Shown: positions 9,779 through 18,721 of the stretch, piece by piece
How the letters are laid out: each line of letters begins with the position of its first letter
How positions within the stretch are numbered: the first letter of the stretch is position 1
Source: Methanogenium organophilum
GTDB lineage: Archaea; Halobacteriota; Methanomicrobia; Methanomicrobiales; Methanomicrobiaceae
Direction: 5' to 3'
DNA: 64,000 nt
Assembly: GCF_026684035.1 (NCBI RefSeq)
Contig: NZ_CP113361.1
Coordinates: forward strand, 2,294,001 to 2,358,000
Made by a program: the position numbers and the translations under genes
The notes under the pieces: generated by a model
What the model saw: the letters and a program-made list of their open reading frames with translations, nothing else
Databases searched by the model: none
Told to the model about the DNA's origin: nothing

Positions 9779-11288
9779 TATTCTGACCATTGGCATCATC
9801 GCCCTGTATGGGATCATGCTCATCGGTATCGGAAGCTGGGCTTCAAAGAAGATTCATAACACGGAAGATTATATTCTCGCAGGCCGTTCGCTTGGATTCT
9901 GGGTGTTCACGATCCTGATGGTGGCATCGGTATGTTCGGGGATGACACTCGTTGGTGTCAGCGGATTTGGGTATGCATCGGGATGGCCGGGTATCTGGGA
10001 ACAGATCTTTGTTCCACTCGCAGCATCCTTTGCCATCATCGTCTTCGGCGCGAAACTCCATGCCGTCTCCAAAAAAACCGGGTATATGACGGTCGAGGAT
10101 TATCTCGCACACCGGTATGAAAGCCCGCGAACGGTGCGGGGGCTCGCTGCGGTCGCAGGGATTGTGGTCTCCCTGATTTACCTTGTTGGACAATATACGG
10201 CAATCAGTCTTGTGCTGGTCTGGCTCTTTGAGATTCCCCACACGACAGCGCTCATAATATCAGCTGTGATTATCACCGTCTATACGGTTATCGGCGGAAT
10301 GTATGCCGTCTCGTGGACCACGCTCATTCAGGGGATAATCCTCATTGTCGGTGTCCTCATCATGGCGCCACTCGTCATCATCTCGGCAGGTGGTCTGACC
10401 CACATCAACGAGGTGTTGTCATCAATTGATCCGAATATGGTGCAGCCGTTCTATCCCTCCCCTGCCTATGCGGCATACGCTTACTGCACACCGGAATTTC
10501 TGTTCTCGTTTGGCATTCTTCTGATGGTAGGCCTTGCCTGTGCTCCGCATGTCATAAATAACATCCTCGCTGCAAAAGAGACCAAATTCTTCAAATGGTC
10601 TCCGCTTGTGGCATTTGGGATTTATGCCGTTGTAATGTTTCTGGTGAAGTTCACCGGGTTTGGCGTGCGGGCACTGGTTGAGGAAGGCAAACTCCTGCTC
10701 CCCGCAACCGTGAACACACAGGACTTTGCGTTCATGTACGGGATAGAATATGCTATGCCAAGCATGCTTATATGGGCGTTCTTTGCGGTGATTGTGCTTG
10801 CGGCGGTCATGTCAACAACGGATCGGCTGATGCTCACCATCGGCACCCTCTTTTCCTGGGATGTCTACCGGAATCTGCTGAAACCCACAGCTCCGGACAG
10901 AGAAGTGTTGAAGGTAAGTCAGGTGTGTGTCGTCATTGCAGCCGCAGTGTCACTGTTCCTTGCAATCAATCCGCCTGAGATGCTTGCATGGCTGATCTGG
11001 ATGGGAATCGGTGTAATGCTCGCAACCTTTGCTGTGCCACTTCTCGCCGCACTCTACTGGCGGCGGGCGAATGGGGCCGGTGCTATTGCAAGTATGCTTG
11101 CCGGACTCATTGGCTCCGGTATCTTTGGATATTATCACAAGTTTATTTCACCGCTGCCGGTGCATTTCAGTCTCTTCGCACTGGTACTCTCTCTTGCTGC
11201 AATGGTTGTATTCAGCCTTATGACACCGAAAAACAGTGAAGAAGTACTGGATGCCACACTGACCGGACCATACATCCAGCCGAAATAA
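9771..11288 (+). CDS. Sodium:solute symporter family transporter
   Basis: Integral membrane transporter of the SSS/LeuT-fold superfamily, 505 residues, with about 12-13 hydrophobic segments. Family hallmarks include the N-terminal NTEDYILAGRSLGFWVF motif, the VEDYLAHRYESPRTVRGLAA region and the late AVMSTTDRLMLTIGTLFSWDVYR signature. Substrate is not determinable; pantothenate-, proline- or acetate-like subfamilies are all possible. An upstream in-frame start exists at 9705, but the 9771 ATG fits both the family N-terminus and the overlap with the small accessory gene. Confidence 0.9.
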   Translation: MSDILTIGIIALYGIMLIGIGSWASKKIHNTEDYILAGRSLGFWVFTILMVASVCSGMTLVGVSGFGYASGWPGIWEQIFVPLAASFAIIVFGAKLHAVSKKTGYMTVEDYLAHRYESPRTVRGLAAVAGIVVSLIYLVGQYTAISLVLVWLFEIPHTTALIISAVIITVYTVIGGMYAVSWTTLIQGIILIVGVLIMAPLVIISAGGLTHINEVLSSIDPNMVQPFYPSPAYAAYAYCTPEFLFSFGILLMVGLACAPHVINNILAAKETKFFKWSPLVAFGIYAVVMFLVKFTGFGVRALVEEGKLLLPATVNTQDFAFMYGIEYAMPSMLIWAFFAVIVLAAVMSTTDRLMLTIGTLFSWDVYRNLLKPTAPDREVLKVSQVCVVIAAAVSLFLAINPPEMLAWLIWMGIGVMLATFAVPLLAALYWRRANGAGAIASMLAGLIGSGIFGYYHKFISPLPVHFSLFALVLSLAAMVVFSLMTPKNSEEVLDATLTGPYIQPK

Positions 11289-11332
11289 TTTTCCCTTCCT
11301 TTTTTATTCCTCTACGGCATAATATTGAGACT

Positions 11333-12652
11333 GTGACGACAGCAATAATCGGTGGCGGACTGACGGGTGTCACACTTGGCAGGCTCCTTGCCGCACAGGG
11401 TGAGGACGTAATCATTCTTGAGCGTGACCGCGTATACGGGGGGTTGTGCCGTTCCCATACCGCGAATGGATTTACCTTTGATGACGGTGGGTCGCATATC
11501 ATATTCTCGCGTGATGCAGAGGTGCAGTCGTTTATGCGTGATGTGCTGCAGGAGAACAAGGCTGAGCGCAACCGCAATACCAAGATCTTCTTTAAGGGAG
11601 CCTATGTCAAGTATCCGTTTGAAAACGGCCTTGCCGAACTCCCTCCCGAAGACCGGTTCTACTGTATCAATGAATATGTCAAAACGCTCATCGCGCTTGA
11701 AAAAGGAGAGTTGCAGCCTCCGGAAAATTTCCGGGAATGGATTCTCTATACCTTCGGCGCCGGGATTGCAGACCTCTATATGATCCCGTATAACGAGAAG
11801 ATCTGGAATTACCCGGCAGAGAAGATGTCCCTGCACTGGGTGGATGGCCGAATCCCCCGCCCACCGGTGGAGGATATCATCAAATCCGCTGTGGGCATTG
11901 AAACCGAGGGTTATACGCACCAGTCGGTATTCACCTATCCGGTGACAGGCGGGATTGAAGCATTAGTCCGTGCGATTGCAGCACCCGTTGAAGATAAAAT
12001 CCGGTGTGGCTTTTCTGTCTCGTCCATTCAGAAGACTGAGGATGGATTTGTCATCTCAAACGGTACCGAGACGATTACGGCTGATCGCTGTATCTCGACA
12101 ATTCCTCCTCAGGAGCTCCTGCCGTGCCTTTCGGATGTGCCGCAGTCAGTTGCGGAGGCAACGGCAGCACTGCGGTATAATTCCCTCGCATCTGTCTGCA
12201 TCGGGGTATCGCATCCGGTCAATGATTATTCGTGGCTCTATGTGCCCCAGAAGGAACTGGGCATGTTCAACCGTATTTCATTCCCGTCCAACTACTCTGA
12301 AGAAGTAGCGCCTGACGGGCAGTCGTCAGTCCTCGCGGAAATCACCTTCAACGAGGGCGATGACGTCTCACGGATGACGGATGAGGAATTAATTGCACAC
12401 ACCGTGAAGGGGCTCACTGAGATGGAGATTCTTGATTCGCCTGATGATGTTGTCTATTCCGCTGTCCGGCGGCAGAAATACGCATATGTCGTCTATGACC
12501 TTGCATATCAGGAGAATGTTAAAACAGTGCTTTCTTATCTCAGGACGGAGGGGATTGAACCTGTCGGGCGGTTTGGTGAGTTTGAATACCTGAATATGGA
12601 TGGGTGCATTCGTCGTGTGCTCGAGTTTTTGGATTTGAAAAATCCGGCATGA
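11333..12652 (+). CDS. FAD-dependent amine oxidase-fold oxidoreductase (UDP-galactopyranose mutase/protoporphyrinogen oxidase-like)
   Basis: A 439-residue flavoprotein beginning at GTG 11333. The N-terminal dinucleotide-binding motif IIGGGLTGVTLGRLLAAQGEDVIILE is followed by GGLCRSHTANGFTFDDGGSHIIF, typical of the amine-oxidase/mutase fold. YPFENGLAELP and YNEKIWNYPAEKMSLHWVDGRIP resemble UDP-galactopyranose mutase-like enzymes often found with archaeal sugar genes. Substrate is unknown. It lies between the symporter and an ABC exporter and may be transcribed alone; T-rich sequence lies before it at 11288-11310. Confidence 0.75.
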   Translation: MTTAIIGGGLTGVTLGRLLAAQGEDVIILERDRVYGGLCRSHTANGFTFDDGGSHIIFSRDAEVQSFMRDVLQENKAERNRNTKIFFKGAYVKYPFENGLAELPPEDRFYCINEYVKTLIALEKGELQPPENFREWILYTFGAGIADLYMIPYNEKIWNYPAEKMSLHWVDGRIPRPPVEDIIKSAVGIETEGYTHQSVFTYPVTGGIEALVRAIAAPVEDKIRCGFSVSSIQKTEDGFVISNGTETITADRCISTIPPQELLPCLSDVPQSVAEATAALRYNSLASVCIGVSHPVNDYSWLYVPQKELGMFNRISFPSNYSEEVAPDGQSSVLAEITFNEGDDVSRMTDEELIAHTVKGLTEMEILDSPDDVVYSAVRRQKYAYVVYDLAYQENVKTVLSYLRTEGIEPVGRFGEFEYLNMDGCIRRVLEFLDLKNPA

Positions 12653-12705
12653 GAAACAGAATGCCAGCGATTTTTTCGGATATACCAATTGAACTGGAGT
12701 GAACT

Positions 12706-13629
12706 ATGGAGAACGTTGTTTCAGTAACCAGTCTGAAAAAAACCTTTGATAATAATACGGTTATATCCGGCATCACATTTGATGTATTCAGAGGGGAGAT
12801 TTTTGGCTTTCTGGGTCCCAACGGTGCCGGAAAAACCACCACAATGAGGATCCTTTTGGGACTGTTGCGGCCGGACTCAGGGAGTGCCCTGGTATTTAGC
12901 CAATCCCTTGAAACCAGTGATAATACCCGTGCACGTGTCGGTGTATTACTGGAGAATAACGGCCTGTTTGATAAACTCACCGCATATGAGAACCTGAAAT
13001 ATTATGCAGACCTGTATGGCATTTTGGATGTTGAAGAGCGAATTACAGAACTTTTGGAGTTTACCGACTTAACCGCAAGAAAGGACACACTGGTCGGGAC
13101 ATTTTCCACCGGAATGAAGAGGAAGCTGGGTATTGCACGGGCCATTCTGCACCGCCCGGAGGTGCTGTTTCTGGACGAACCCACCTCAGCGCTTGATCCG
13201 GAAGCACAGAAGATGGTCCGCGACCTGATCGTTCATCTGTCGGGAGATGAATCGATGACGGTATTTTTGAGTTCCCATAATCTTGATGAAGTGCAGAAGA
13301 TATGCAGTCGTGTGGCCATTCTTCACGGAGGCAGGATAAAGGCTCTGGACTCTGTGGAAAATCTCCGGAAAAACCGTGGTGTTACGAATGTGAAATTCAC
13401 GCTTTCGGATTCTGCGCAGGTATGTGAGGCATCTTCCATTGTTTCCGCAATACCTGATGTCTCTGATTTTTCCGAGACCGAAACCGGATTTTCCATAACC
13501 CTCTCCGGGTCATCCGCATCGCCGGTCATATCCCTCCTCTGCAGTGCCGGGATTAATATCGAAGAGGTGGTAAAGAACAGACGCTCGCTTGAAGATATTT
13601 ATATTGAAATTATGAGAGAGGAGGTGTAA
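12706..13629 (+). CDS. ABC transporter, ATP-binding protein
   Basis: ATPase subunit of an ABC-2 type exporter, 307 residues. Walker A is GPNGAGKTT (about residues 39-47), the signature is FSTGMKRKLGIARA and Walker B is VLFLDEPTSALDP, followed by a switch histidine in SSHNLDEV. The C-terminal 90 residues are the extra domain common in CcmA/NatA-like exporters. It precedes its permease by 3 bases. Confidence 0.95.
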   Translation: MENVVSVTSLKKTFDNNTVISGITFDVFRGEIFGFLGPNGAGKTTTMRILLGLLRPDSGSALVFSQSLETSDNTRARVGVLLENNGLFDKLTAYENLKYYADLYGILDVEERITELLEFTDLTARKDTLVGTFSTGMKRKLGIARAILHRPEVLFLDEPTSALDPEAQKMVRDLIVHLSGDESMTVFLSSHNLDEVQKICSRVAILHGGRIKALDSVENLRKNRGVTNVKFTLSDSAQVCEASSIVSAIPDVSDFSETETGFSITLSGSSASPVISLLCSAGINIEEVVKNRRSLEDIYIEIMREEV

Positions 13630-13632
13630 CAG

Positions 13633-14352
13633 ATGAATCCAATCCTTGTGGTCGCAAAAAAAGAGATGAAACAGATCGCAAAGAACCGGTCTCTGATAAT
13701 AGGCATCGTTATTTTCATGGGCATCTTTGGTGGGATGACCTCCCTTGGTGCGATCATGTCGGTTATCGAGGGTGATGCGGGGAGTATTGTATCAACACTT
13801 GATTCCCTTATGATGTATCTTGTGCTGGTGCTGGGTGTCTTTAGCGGATATTTTTTCTCTTCACAGGCGTTCCTGGGTGAAAAGACCGAAGGGACAATCG
13901 AAACGCTGCTCTGCTCCCCTCTGCCGTTGCGAGACATCTGGCTGGGTAAAGTTCTTGGCGTGATGGTGCCCTCCTATGCGGTTGCACTCCTCATTGCGGC
14001 AGTATTGGTGGCTCTTTCAAACATGGCAGCAGACGTTCTGGTATTGCCTTCTGTTGTCATGATGCTGTTTGTGCTCATGGTTGTCCCGGTCTATATCGCA
14101 TGTGCCATCGGCATGTTAGGGTTCGTCCAGTTGCTTTTGGGTATGAGAGAGAACCAGATAATAAATATCGTGGTGATTATCGGATTTATTGTAGCAATCT
14201 CCGTTTTCGACAGTCTTGTGACGGAAGGACTGATTGTGATGTCCGCTCCGGTTGTGGGGGTGATGTTTCTTCTGGGCATTCTTCTGATAGCCGCTATCGG
14301 GTACATGACCCGGATATTAAGCCGGGAGAAGATTGTAACGACCCTTCCCTGA
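13633..14352 (+). CDS. ABC-2 type transporter permease
   Basis: Membrane subunit of the exporter, 239 residues with about six hydrophobic helices and the ABC-2 pattern of a GEKTEGTIETLLCSPLPLRDIWLGK segment between helices 2 and 3. It pairs with the upstream ATPase. Its last ~60 codons and downstream flank recur in diverged form at 15328-15560, on the far side of the hydrolase gene, showing that a second copy once existed. Confidence 0.92.
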   Translation: MNPILVVAKKEMKQIAKNRSLIIGIVIFMGIFGGMTSLGAIMSVIEGDAGSIVSTLDSLMMYLVLVLGVFSGYFFSSQAFLGEKTEGTIETLLCSPLPLRDIWLGKVLGVMVPSYAVALLIAAVLVALSNMAADVLVLPSVVMMLFVLMVVPVYIACAIGMLGFVQLLLGMRENQIINIVVIIGFIVAISVFDSLVTEGLIVMSAPVVGVMFLLGILLIAAIGYMTRILSREKIVTTLP

Positions 14353-14405
14353 GGACGGGGATTCTGTTTTTATTTTTTACCTCTGGAGAAATAGTCTCTG
14401 AAGCC

Positions 14406-14418
14406 AAAATTATATATC
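14406..14418 (+). promoter_or_regulatory. TATA box for the hydrolase gene
   Basis: AAAATTATATATC sits about 40-50 bases upstream of the hydrolase ATG and is a good archaeal TATA element, implying that the gene has its own promoter rather than being read only from the ABC operon. Confidence 0.5.
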
Positions 14419-14457
14419 CTGCCAAATGACATCTTCAAGAAATCCGAAAGGTTTCTG

Positions 14458-15327
14458 ATGTCCAGCCAATTATCCTCATTCAAAAGCCCAAAGGGTGAAG
14501 CCGAGTATCAATTAACTTATGATGCTGTTCTGAAACTGTGGCCGGTACCTTTTGAAGAAATTGATATAATAACCTCCTTCGGAACTACCCATGTCATCGC
14601 GAGTGGTTCGAAAGGGTCGCCATCACTGCTTGTACTGCATGCCTGTGGCGTAAGTTCAACGATGTGGTTCCCAAACATCAGCGCCTTAAGTAGCGCCTAT
14701 CGTGTTTATGCTGTCGATATCATTGGTGAACCGGGAAAAAGCCACCAGTCCCGGTTACTCAGAGATAGGGAGGATTGCGCGAACTGGCTGGGCGAGGTAA
14801 TGAAGGGTTTGGGTTTAAAGAGAACGAATATTGCCGGATTATCGTATGGGGGGTGGCATACGCTCAATTTTTCTTTATTTTTCCCGGATAAAGTTAACAA
14901 AATTGTCGCTCTTGCACCTGGAGCTTCCATTCTGCCGTTCAGCTGGCTGGTGCTCTTAATGCTCCGCCTGCTCCCTTACGTGCCCTTCAAACCGAACCCG
15001 TTTAAGAGTTTTTTTAACAAGGGTTTTCACCCTAACGAATTGTTTTCCAGGCAATTTGCGAGTGGGATAAAACATTTTCGCTATGCTGACCCTCAGGAAA
15101 GTATTTTTACCAACGTCTTCAGTGAGGCTGAGCTCAGCAGAATCAATGTTCCAACACTTTTTATTGTCGGCGAAAATGAGATTATTTATGATCCCATCGC
15201 TGCAACTGAAAAGGTCAATCGACTAATACCGAACGCCGAAACAAAACTGGTCCCGAATGCAAGCCATTTGGTCTCAATGGAACAGCCCGCACTGGTAAAC
15301 AACCATATTTTAACATTTCTGGAATAA
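14458..15327 (+). CDS. Alpha/beta hydrolase
   Basis: A 289-residue alpha/beta hydrolase-fold protein. The oxyanion region is VLHACGVSSTMWFPN, the nucleophile elbow is GLSYGGWHT (serine about residue 139), an acidic residue in GENEIIYDP is the probable triad acid, and the late NASHLVSMEQP supplies the histidine. Substrate is unknown. The gene sits between an ABC permease and a 3-prime fragment of a second permease copy; its stop codon lies exactly where homology to the permease resumes, so it appears to have replaced the 5-prime part of a duplicate permease. Confidence 0.88.
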   Translation: MSSQLSSFKSPKGEAEYQLTYDAVLKLWPVPFEEIDIITSFGTTHVIASGSKGSPSLLVLHACGVSSTMWFPNISALSSAYRVYAVDIIGEPGKSHQSRLLRDREDCANWLGEVMKGLGLKRTNIAGLSYGGWHTLNFSLFFPDKVNKIVALAPGASILPFSWLVLLMLRLLPYVPFKPNPFKSFFNKGFHPNELFSRQFASGIKHFRYADPQESIFTNVFSEAELSRINVPTLFIVGENEIIYDPIAATEKVNRLIPNAETKLVPNASHLVSMEQPALVNNHILTFLE

Positions 15328-15516
15328 CTATCGTGCTGATTATTGGGTTTATTGCGGTGATCTCCGTTTTTGACGGCCTGGTGACGGAAGGAGTGATTTG
15401 TGATGTCCGCTCCGGTCGTGGGAGCGATGTTTATTCTGGGTATTCTTCTGTTGGGAGGGATAGGGTTCATGACCCGGATATTAAACCGGGAGAAAATTTT
15501 AACGACCCTTCCCTGA
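15328..15516 (+). pseudogene. 3-prime relic of a duplicated ABC-2 permease
   Basis: This stretch closely matches 14167-14352, the end of the intact permease, and the match continues past the stop into the flank (ACGACCCTTCCCTGAGGAC followed by a T-rich stretch). An extra T at about 15396 (GAGTGATTTGTGATG against GACTGATTGTGATG) shifts the frame, and there is no 5-prime part. It is the remains of a second permease gene, with the alpha/beta hydrolase occupying the missing portion. Confidence 0.85.
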
Positions 15517-15621
15517 GGACAGGGATACTATTTTTTATTTTTTACGGCTGAAAAACGATCTCTGATGTCAGAGGATCATATGAACCTGTCTTGGGTTGTA
15601 CGTTGCATATCCTGCAATATC

Positions 15622-15657
15622 TTGCAATCCCGGATTGCAAAGTTATATTCGAATATA
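15622..15657. repeat. Two perfect palindromes in a non-coding stretch
   Basis: TTGCAATC-CCG-GATTGCAA (15622-15640) is a perfect 8-bp inverted repeat, followed 3 bases later by the uninterrupted 14-bp palindrome TATATTCGAATATA (15644-15657). Related TGCAAT half-sites lie just upstream (15603-15619). The AT-rich palindrome could be a promoter element; no secure gene starts nearby. Confidence 0.45.
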
Positions 15658-15930
15658 CAGGTCTGAATGTACAATTTATGGCCGTATCGTTGAATAATGT
15701 GTTATCTTTGCAATGTTTTGCGGATCACAGGCATTACCATGCCTGAGAGCGGTGTCTTCCGGGGTGCTGTATGTTCCCTGCAAAGTACGCAAAATGCCTG
15801 TATACTCTGTACACCTCATTCTATTCTCTTCTTCTTTTGTACAATACAAGGCATTTTGACCAGCAATCTTCTTTGCAAGATTTCCGGTTTTTTTATGCAA
15901 AGATGTTGTAATATTGCAAACATGGAGTTC

Positions 15931-16146
15931 ATTTTTTCGTTATGCCACGGCGTTTCTGTTGATACCGTCGATTATTTTCCTTATGGTTATAATGTCCGTC
16001 ATATCAAAGATTTCAGAGATACTTCCGGCATCGGTGAATGGCGATTCCATGAGTATCCGGGTATCCTTCATGAGTCCGTTTATGGCGATGTAATCAATGA
16101 TTTTTTGACGAAATCCATCTGGCGGAAGTCAGGGTTTGCACTGTGA
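15931..16146 (+). other. Possible gene relic in the 15.5-16.4 kb gap
   Basis: Between the permease relic and the FetB-like gene (15517-16386) there is no convincing complete gene. The best coding-like stretch is a 71-codon frame from ATG 15931 containing HEYPGILHESVYGDVINDFL. That resembles the C-terminal catalytic-histidine region of some alpha/beta hydrolases/lipases, so it may be a hydrolase tail. The similarity is a weak pattern match. A further frame at 16186-16416 overlaps the FetB gene and has no recognisable features. Confidence 0.25.
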
Positions 16147-16386
16147 TGTATTCCTGTCAGCATTTCATCCCGGAATCTAAAATATATGCGTTCTTTTGCT
16201 GAGGAATGCCCAGACAATAATTTCGTGCAGCAGATTGCTGCGCAAAAACCCAGGTTACGCAATGGCGTTATTCTTGACAATGTAAGAGATGTACAAGAGA
16301 TTATCCGTCAGATTACAAGTATCTATTACGAGCGTTCCAATCTGTCAGGAAACAGAGAGGAGAGTGGTCCCTCCCGAGACCGTTTC

Positions 16387-17178
16387 TTATTTCCTCAGAA
16401 ATATCTCTTTATTTAGCATGCCAAACTCATCGAAGCTTGCGTACGACGTGAGAACGATGGAAAGCGTGACGCAGACGGTTCTCGACGCATATATGGTAAA
16501 CATCAGTGCTATCTGATAGGTGATAGCGGTCATCGGGGAGAGACCGGCAATCAGCTGTCCGGTCATCATCCCGGGGAAAAAGACAATGCCCATAACAGCG
16601 ACATTCCCGAGAGAGGGCATGAGTGCGGACCTGAGTGCTGTCCTGAAATACGGGAGGAGTGCCTCTGTTCTTTGTGCACCGAATGAGAGCCAGGAAATAT
16701 ACCGGTTTTCGTTTCTGAGCAGGTCATTGTAGAAGAGAGACACCCCGATGATCGAGCCGCCAAGGGAGTTGCCCAGGAGCATTCCACCGATAGGGAGTAA
16801 AAACCTCGCGTCAGACAACCCGCCATCCTGGAGAATCAGCGTCTCGAAATAGACGAGAAAGAGGGTGGTCGTAATGACAAAGGCAGCAACAGTTGGCAGG
16901 TAGAGTTTTCTGATGTTTAAATCCTGTTTGCGTACGGACTCATATGCTGCAACGGCGATCATGATACATAACCAGACCACATTGAGAAGAGGGTTGTTAT
17001 ATTCAAAGAGTACTGTCAGATAAATGCCTGCAAGGCCCAGTTGAACAGACATCCGAAGGAAGGACCAGACGGTGTCCCGCACCATAGGGAGGTGGGTTTT
17101 GTGCATCACAAAAACGGGAATTATAATCAGGATGATTGCAAAGAAGAGGCCTGTCACAGGAATTGCAGCTGTCTCCAT
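16387..17178 (-). CDS. ABC transporter permease, FetB/UPF0014 family
   Basis: Seven-helix membrane protein of 263 residues with the family pattern VRMSVQLGLAGIYL-like early helix, LLPIGGMLLGNSLGGSIIGVSLFYND and the LPSLGNVAVMGIVFFPGMMTGQLIAG signature shared with iron exporter permease FetB (YbbM). It works with the ATPase encoded 2 bases upstream. Metal-ion export is the known role for the bacterial relative; substrate here is inferred only. Confidence 0.88.
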   Translation of the reverse strand: METAAIPVTGLFFAIILIIIPVFVMHKTHLPMVRDTVWSFLRMSVQLGLAGIYLTVLFEYNNPLLNVVWLCIMIAVAAYESVRKQDLNIRKLYLPTVAAFVITTTLFLVYFETLILQDGGLSDARFLLPIGGMLLGNSLGGSIIGVSLFYNDLLRNENRYISWLSFGAQRTEALLPYFRTALRSALMPSLGNVAVMGIVFFPGMMTGQLIAGLSPMTAITYQIALMFTIYASRTVCVTLSIVLTSYASFDEFGMLNKEIFLRK

Positions 17179-17180
17179 GG

Positions 17181-17813
17181 TTAGTTTCCTCCTACAGGAA
17201 TGATACGGACATTGTCACGGTACCAGGCATCGTCGTGTGATATGGCAATGACGGTCCAGTCATCATGGGAAAGAAAATACTCTGCCACTCGGCTCTTCAT
17301 CAGGCCGTCAAGGGCCGCTGTGATCTCATCAAGGAAAAAGATCGTCCGTCCTAAGAGAAGTGAGATGATAATCGCTATTCTCTGTTTTTCCCCGCCGGAA
17401 AGCGAGCGGAAATCTTTATCCAGAATGGTCTCATCCAGAGAAAACAGGGTGAGGTATTCGTTCAGGGAGGTTTCGTATGGAACCTTCTTGTTTGCCGCGT
17501 ATGCAAAGACGCCTGCAATTAATTCCCTGACATTTCCTTCCCCAATATCGGTATCCTGTGAAATGTACGCGGTCTCCTGCCGTATCTTCCATGCAGTATC
17601 CGCATCAATCTCATGCGTCCGGTAGAAAACCATGCCGGCATGTGGTCTTGCATACCCCTGTGCCATCTTCAGAAGAGTTGATTTCCCGGAGCCGGAGGGC
17701 CCCCTGAGAATGACCTTCTCACCTTTGCATACGGTGAGGGAAAAATGATCGATTATTGTTTTTTCATCAAACACGATGGATACATTTTCATATCTGATGA
17801 TCTCTTCGTCCAT
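17181..17813 (-). CDS. ABC transporter ATP-binding protein, FetA-like
   Basis: A 210-residue ATPase with Walker A RGPSGSGKSTLLK, signature LSGGEKQRIAI and Walker B TIFFLDEITAALD. It is the first gene of a two-gene operon with the FetB-like permease. FetAB in Escherichia coli contributes to iron homeostasis; the pair here may do the same but could carry another cation. Confidence 0.9.
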   Translation of the reverse strand: MDEEIIRYENVSIVFDEKTIIDHFSLTVCKGEKVILRGPSGSGKSTLLKMAQGYARPHAGMVFYRTHEIDADTAWKIRQETAYISQDTDIGEGNVRELIAGVFAYAANKKVPYETSLNEYLTLFSLDETILDKDFRSLSGGEKQRIAIIISLLLGRTIFFLDEITAALDGLMKSRVAEYFLSHDDWTVIAISHDDAWYRDNVRIIPVGGN

Positions 17814-17878
17814 GATGTCTGTTTCTCCGTTTTTCAGGTAAGGTAATTGACGGGTAAGGGGTTATGTGTTTCACTCCC

Positions 17879-17977
17879 TTTCACCAACTGATAACTGTAC
17901 ACTTCGAATACGTTACCTCAATACGGTTAATTTGGTGAAAAAAACCTCAGCACCATTCAATAAATATTAATTTATTG
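17879..17977. promoter_or_regulatory. Inverted repeats in a divergent promoter region
   Basis: The 226-bp gap between the FetA-like gene and the 61-residue protein contains TTTCACCAA (17879-17887) facing TTGGTGAAA (17932-17940), a perfect 9-bp inverted repeat 44 bases apart. It also contains CAATAAAT-ATTA-ATTTATTG (17958-17977), a perfect 8-bp AT-rich dyad. The first pair could be operators for the divergent promoters; the second overlaps a TATA-like stretch. Confidence 0.4.
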
Positions 17978-18039
17978 ATGAAAATTGTGGGACGGTAGTG
18001 TATGAGTATGCATAAATAAATTCCGTGTGAACCCTGATT

Positions 18040-18225
18040 ATGACCTATACTCCAAGAGAACTTGTTATTTTTGCGGGAAGTCTTGTTGCAATCATTGCAA
18101 GTATCTATAATATCATCGAAGGTGCCACCGGAACCGGATTGTATGTTTCTTGTTTTGTTATCCTGATGTTTATCATCGTTATTGTCATGACGCTGAAGAA
18201 TGAATCAAAACCGGCGGAGATGTAA
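18040..18225 (+). CDS. Small two-helix membrane protein
   Basis: A 61-residue frame starting MTYTPRELVIFAGSLVAIIA with two hydrophobic helices (about 8-26 and 33-52) and a charged tail ending SKPAEM. Codon use looks normal and a TATA-like AATAAATT precedes it (around 18012-18021). No homolog is recognised. Downstream, CCCC-N6-GGGG (18288-18301) forms a short hairpin. The stretch to 18721 has no secure gene. Confidence 0.55.
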   Translation: MTYTPRELVIFAGSLVAIIASIYNIIEGATGTGLYVSCFVILMFIIVIVMTLKNESKPAEM

Positions 18226-18406
18226 CGGGGTCATCCCTCCCGCTCCATTTTTGCCACTTTGTTTATCCTCTATACTCTCTTTTTAAACCCCAGTAGTGGG
18301 GAATCGGAGGTCAGAATGGAAGTATTTAGTGTTCTGGATATATGTCTGGAATAATGAGGCAGTATTGTCTTTTATTTGCTAAAATAACGGGAAATTAAGG
18401 ATTAAT

Positions 18407-18721
18407 GTTGGGTCGCAATTGGCAGATATTTTCGTAGGATCTATGGGTTGTCTCCGGTCGAGATCGCCCGTCTCCGGGCTTCTGTGTGGACATGTTTTGT
18501 TGGGGAAGGTGTCATTTCAGGAACTATTTATGCGTTACTTAACCGTATGGCGGGCGTTTACCCCGATGACAGGAATCATGCACCTCAGTTACCAGAGATA
18601 ACGAACTGCACATCTACTGTCCGTCATGCAGAATACTACTTGGTGGATTTTTCATATGATCTGTGTATCTGTTTTCAGACCTCAACTGAGTCACAGAATG
18701 AGAATATGTTCATACCTTCGC
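18407..18721 (+). other. Coding-like remnant of unknown origin
   Basis: A frame open from a stop at about 18396 reads WVAIGRYFRRIYGLSPVEIA and continues as an amphipathic, protein-like sequence for about 50 residues (ending near MAGVYPDD), then loses character. There is no good start codon or ribosome-binding site at its beginning (internal ATG at 18442, GTG 18448). It may be an internal fragment of a lost gene at the island border; the parent family is not recognised. Confidence 0.25.
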
